NCBI GenBank assembly: GCA_018269055.1
Contig: JAFDVI010000020.1
Location: 434,001-498,000, forward strand
DNA from: Acidobacteriota bacterium
GTDB lineage: Bacteria > Acidobacteriota > Blastocatellia > RBC074
Length of the DNA stretch: 64,000 nucleotides
Direction of reading: 5' to 3'
The notes beneath the pieces are model-generated. The model saw only the letters and a list, made by a program, of their open reading frames with translations. It was not told the DNA's origin and searched no databases. Position 1 is the first letter of the stretch; every line of letters starts with the position of its first letter. Positions 60,874-64,000 of the stretch are shown here, in pieces. The position numbers were made by a program, and so were the translations under genes.

Positions 60874-62301
60874 ATGACCTCCCTTACAAATCCCCCCATC
60901 CGTGATTCAATTACGGAAAAATTACTCGCGTGGCGATTTTCAGTTATGGAAACGGGTTTTATTGTTTTAAGCCTCATACTTTTTCTACAAAGCCTGCTGT
61001 CATTTGGTGCGGCATTGCGTTTTGCCCGTTACGCATTGCGGTATCACCGCCCACGTTCGAACCGTTACCAACCCAAAGCCGTTGTGATTGTTCCCTGCAA
61101 AGGATTGGAACACGATTTTGAAGAGAACATTCGCGCGCTTTTTGCTCAGGAATACCGCGATTACGAAATCGTCTTTGTCACGGAAACTGAAAACGATCCG
61201 GCCTATAGCGTGCTTTCGCGCCTGATTAAAAGCTACAGCCGCCGCCCGGCATGGCTGGTCGTCGCTGGAGAAGCCAAAGCGCGCGGCCAGAAAGTTCACA
61301 ACCTGTTAGCGGCAGTGGAGATGCTCAATTCGATTGATCGTCGTGCAGAGGTTTTAGTATTCGCCGATTCTGACGCACGCACAAGCCGACATTGGCTGTC
61401 GGAACTTGTTGCACCGCTTGGCGATAAACGAATTGGAGCGACAACCGGTTTTCGCTGGTATCTGCCCGCAAAAGCGGCTGGCTCCAATTTGGCGTCGCTG
61501 TTGCTGTCGGTTTGGAATTCCAGTGCGTTGTCCTTGCTGGGCGAGCGTTCGTCGTTTGCCTGGGGCGGCTCAACCGCTATTCGCCGTGAAAACTTTGATC
61601 GGTTGCGAATCAAACAAACCTGGCAAGGAGCGCTTAGCGATGATTACGCGCTGAGCGCAGCAATTCATCAGTCCGGACAACGCATTAAATTCATACCGCC
61701 TTGTCTGGTTGCGTCTTTTGCTGACACGTCGTTCGCCAATTTGCTGGAATTCAGCACTCGCCAAATGCGTATCACGCATGTTTATTCGCCCAAAGTTTGG
61801 CAGGTCGCTGCGATTTCGCATTGCCTGTACAACCTGACGTTTTGGGGCGGAATGATCTGGTTGGTCGTGGGTTCGTTTTTCGGCAAACTGAGCTTCACGT
61901 TGGCGGCCTTGCTGACGGGCATTTTTCTGCTGGGAGCAACGACAGGATGGATTCGAGCCGTGGTTGCATCACAGTTGCTGGCAACCACCATGCCCGGCAT
62001 TCAAAAAGACTGGCAACGAAGCCGCCAGAAGAACTGGCAAAAAGATTGGCAGAAAAGTTTGCAGAAAAACTGGTGGGCTTATGTGCTGCTGGGGCCTGCG
62101 ATTTCGGCTCTATATCTTTACAATGTCTTCGCGTCTGCCTGGAACAGACGAATTGTCTGGCGCGGCATTGGCTACGAAATGACTTCACCAACGGAAACAA
62201 CGATTTTGCACCGGCCCAAAATTCGTTCATTCCAAGATCCGTCAGCAACGACTCCTCGGAGGCGAAAAGCTTCCGTTCCTTCTTCCTCAACCAAGCCATA
62301 A
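60874..62301 (+). CDS. Membrane GT2-family glycosyltransferase (ceramide-glucosyltransferase-like)
   Basis: 475 residues. An N-terminal span ([23 protein letters not shown]) precedes a GT-A catalytic part: [49 protein letters not shown] (DxD-like), [40 protein letters not shown] and RQMRITHVY. Three or four spans follow about 310-365 and 405-420. Between them is a QKxW tetrapeptide repeat about 377-400. Likely glycosylates a membrane lipid. A Met at 60946 is an alternative start. Promoter unknown. Confidence 0.85.
   Translation: MTSLTNPPIRDSITEKLLAWRFSVMETGFIVLSLILFLQSLLSFGAALRFARYALRYHRPRSNRYQPKAVVIVPCKGLEHDFEENIRALFAQEYRDYEIVFVTETENDPAYSVLSRLIKSYSRRPAWLVVAGEAKARGQKVHNLLAAVEMLNSIDRRAEVLVFADSDARTSRHWLSELVAPLGDKRIGATTGFRWYLPAKAAGSNLASLLLSVWNSSALSLLGERSSFAWGGSTAIRRENFDRLRIKQTWQGALSDDYALSAAIHQSGQRIKFIPPCLVASFADTSFANLLEFSTRQMRITHVYSPKVWQVAAISHCLYNLTFWGGMIWLVVGSFFGKLSFTLAALLTGIFLLGATTGWIRAVVASQLLATTMPGIQKDWQRSRQKNWQKDWQKSLQKNWWAYVLLGPAISALYLYNVFASAWNRRIVWRGIGYEMTSPTETTILHRPKIRSFQDPSATTPRRRKASVPSSSTKP
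62002..62073. repeat. Six tandem 12-bp units encoding QKxW
   Basis: Six units of 12 bases of the CAAAAAGACTGG / CAGAAAAACTGG type encode [24 protein letters not shown] within the GT2 gene. Confidence 0.85.
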
Positions 62302-62396
62302 CCACCTCTTTTCACTAAATTTACGATTTCCCAATTCTTCGGCGACGCTTACTGCTTTGGAACTTCACAAACTTTTGCCAGAAAGCATTCTGGTAA

Positions 62397-62425
62397 TTGA
62401 CAGTTACCGGTTGGCTCAATATACT
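62397..62425 (+). promoter_or_regulatory. Sigma-70 promoter of groESL
   Basis: TTGACA (62397-62402), a 17-base spacer and TATACT (62420-62425) make a near-consensus housekeeping promoter, directly joined to the CIRCE operator. Confidence 0.85.
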
Positions 62426-62451
62426 CTGCACTCGCTTTTGGAGAGTGCTAA
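62425..62451 (+). promoter_or_regulatory. CIRCE operator (HrcA site)
   Basis: TCTGCACTC, nine-base spacer, GAGTGCTAA. The right arm is perfect; the left arm differs from TTAGCACTC at two positions. It covers the transcription start. HrcA repressor binds such sites and releases groESL on heat shock. Confidence 0.9.
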
Positions 62452-62578
62452 AAAACCTAACGAGACTGCCGCACATTTTATGAGCATGCAGCACTCAACT
62501 TTTTACACTCCGAAGGCGGAATAGCCTATAACTTAATCTACGTTACCAAGAATCAACAATTTGAAAGGAGTTTCCCAA

Positions 62579-62899
<321 letters not shown>

Positions 62900-62933
62900 G
62901 CATCAACTACCGGAGATTTAATAGGAGGAATAA

Positions 62934-64000
<1,067 letters not shown>

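Noticed and set aside
42591-62073. CRISPR array
   Set aside because: The only regular tandem repeats (12 and 15 bp) are in frame inside genes and have no spacers.

Overview
The window is chromosomal DNA of moderate GC from a Gram-negative-type heterotroph. The best guess is an acidobacterium, perhaps Blastocatellia-like. This rests on overall gene style only: many eukaryote-like Ser/Thr kinases with TPR, zinc-ribbon or FHA parts, a CIRCE-controlled groESL, a BON-domain protein, DUF2164, and many secreted proteins with short lipid-type leaders. No rRNA or tRNA gene was seen, so the placement is inference.

Layout. 1-8450: end of an M48 peptidase, a secreted DUF4127 protein, a double-SIS sugar isomerase/deaminase, a GT-C glycosyltransferase, a GMC oxidoreductase with a cysteine cluster, a stand-alone PolX-type HhH protein and a di-haem peroxidase. 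8440-10970: a ParE/RHH toxin-antitoxin pair, the debris of a second mgtE, an intact mgtE, and a frameshifted four-helix-bundle (S23/IVP-type) gene lying between inverted repeats. 11000-24750: a TPR kinase, small membrane proteins, an Asp/Glu racemase-like protein lacking both usual cysteines, a duplicated-HTH protein, a nuclease-type hydrolase, an AraC regulator, a metal-binding phosphatase, a PQQ-like propeller, a phosphotransferase and a phytanoyl-CoA dioxygenase-like enzyme. 24771-34560: S10 peptidase, HNH/coiled-coil pair, DUF2889-MaoC pair, small secreted proteins, MFS exporter, an ECF sigma factor with two membrane proteins, and panC behind what looks like a transcription-attenuating leader.

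34564-50474 is the most striking region: nine consecutive minus-strand genes encode four Ser/Thr kinases, a PP2C phosphatase, five FHA domains in three proteins, a VWA protein, an FHA-ABC exporter and a lipid/LEA-like anchor protein. Together they look like one membrane-bound phosphothreonine relay with its own output transporter. 50596-62301: ychF, a PfkB kinase, a tightly coupled hydrolase/chorismate mutase/secreted flavodoxin/methyltransferase operon, a BON protein, an rsmI-TonB-SbcD-like operon and a GT2 enzyme with a QKxW repeat. 62397-64000: sigma-70 promoter, CIRCE operator, groES and the start of groEL.

Scattered between these genes are at least ten intergenic inverted repeats. Six are built from 7- or 8-bp words iterated in both arms, several fill the gap between two genes almost to the base, and one pair of arms encloses the four-helix-bundle gene. 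These hairpin elements and the kinase/FHA cluster are the two features most worth follow-up.
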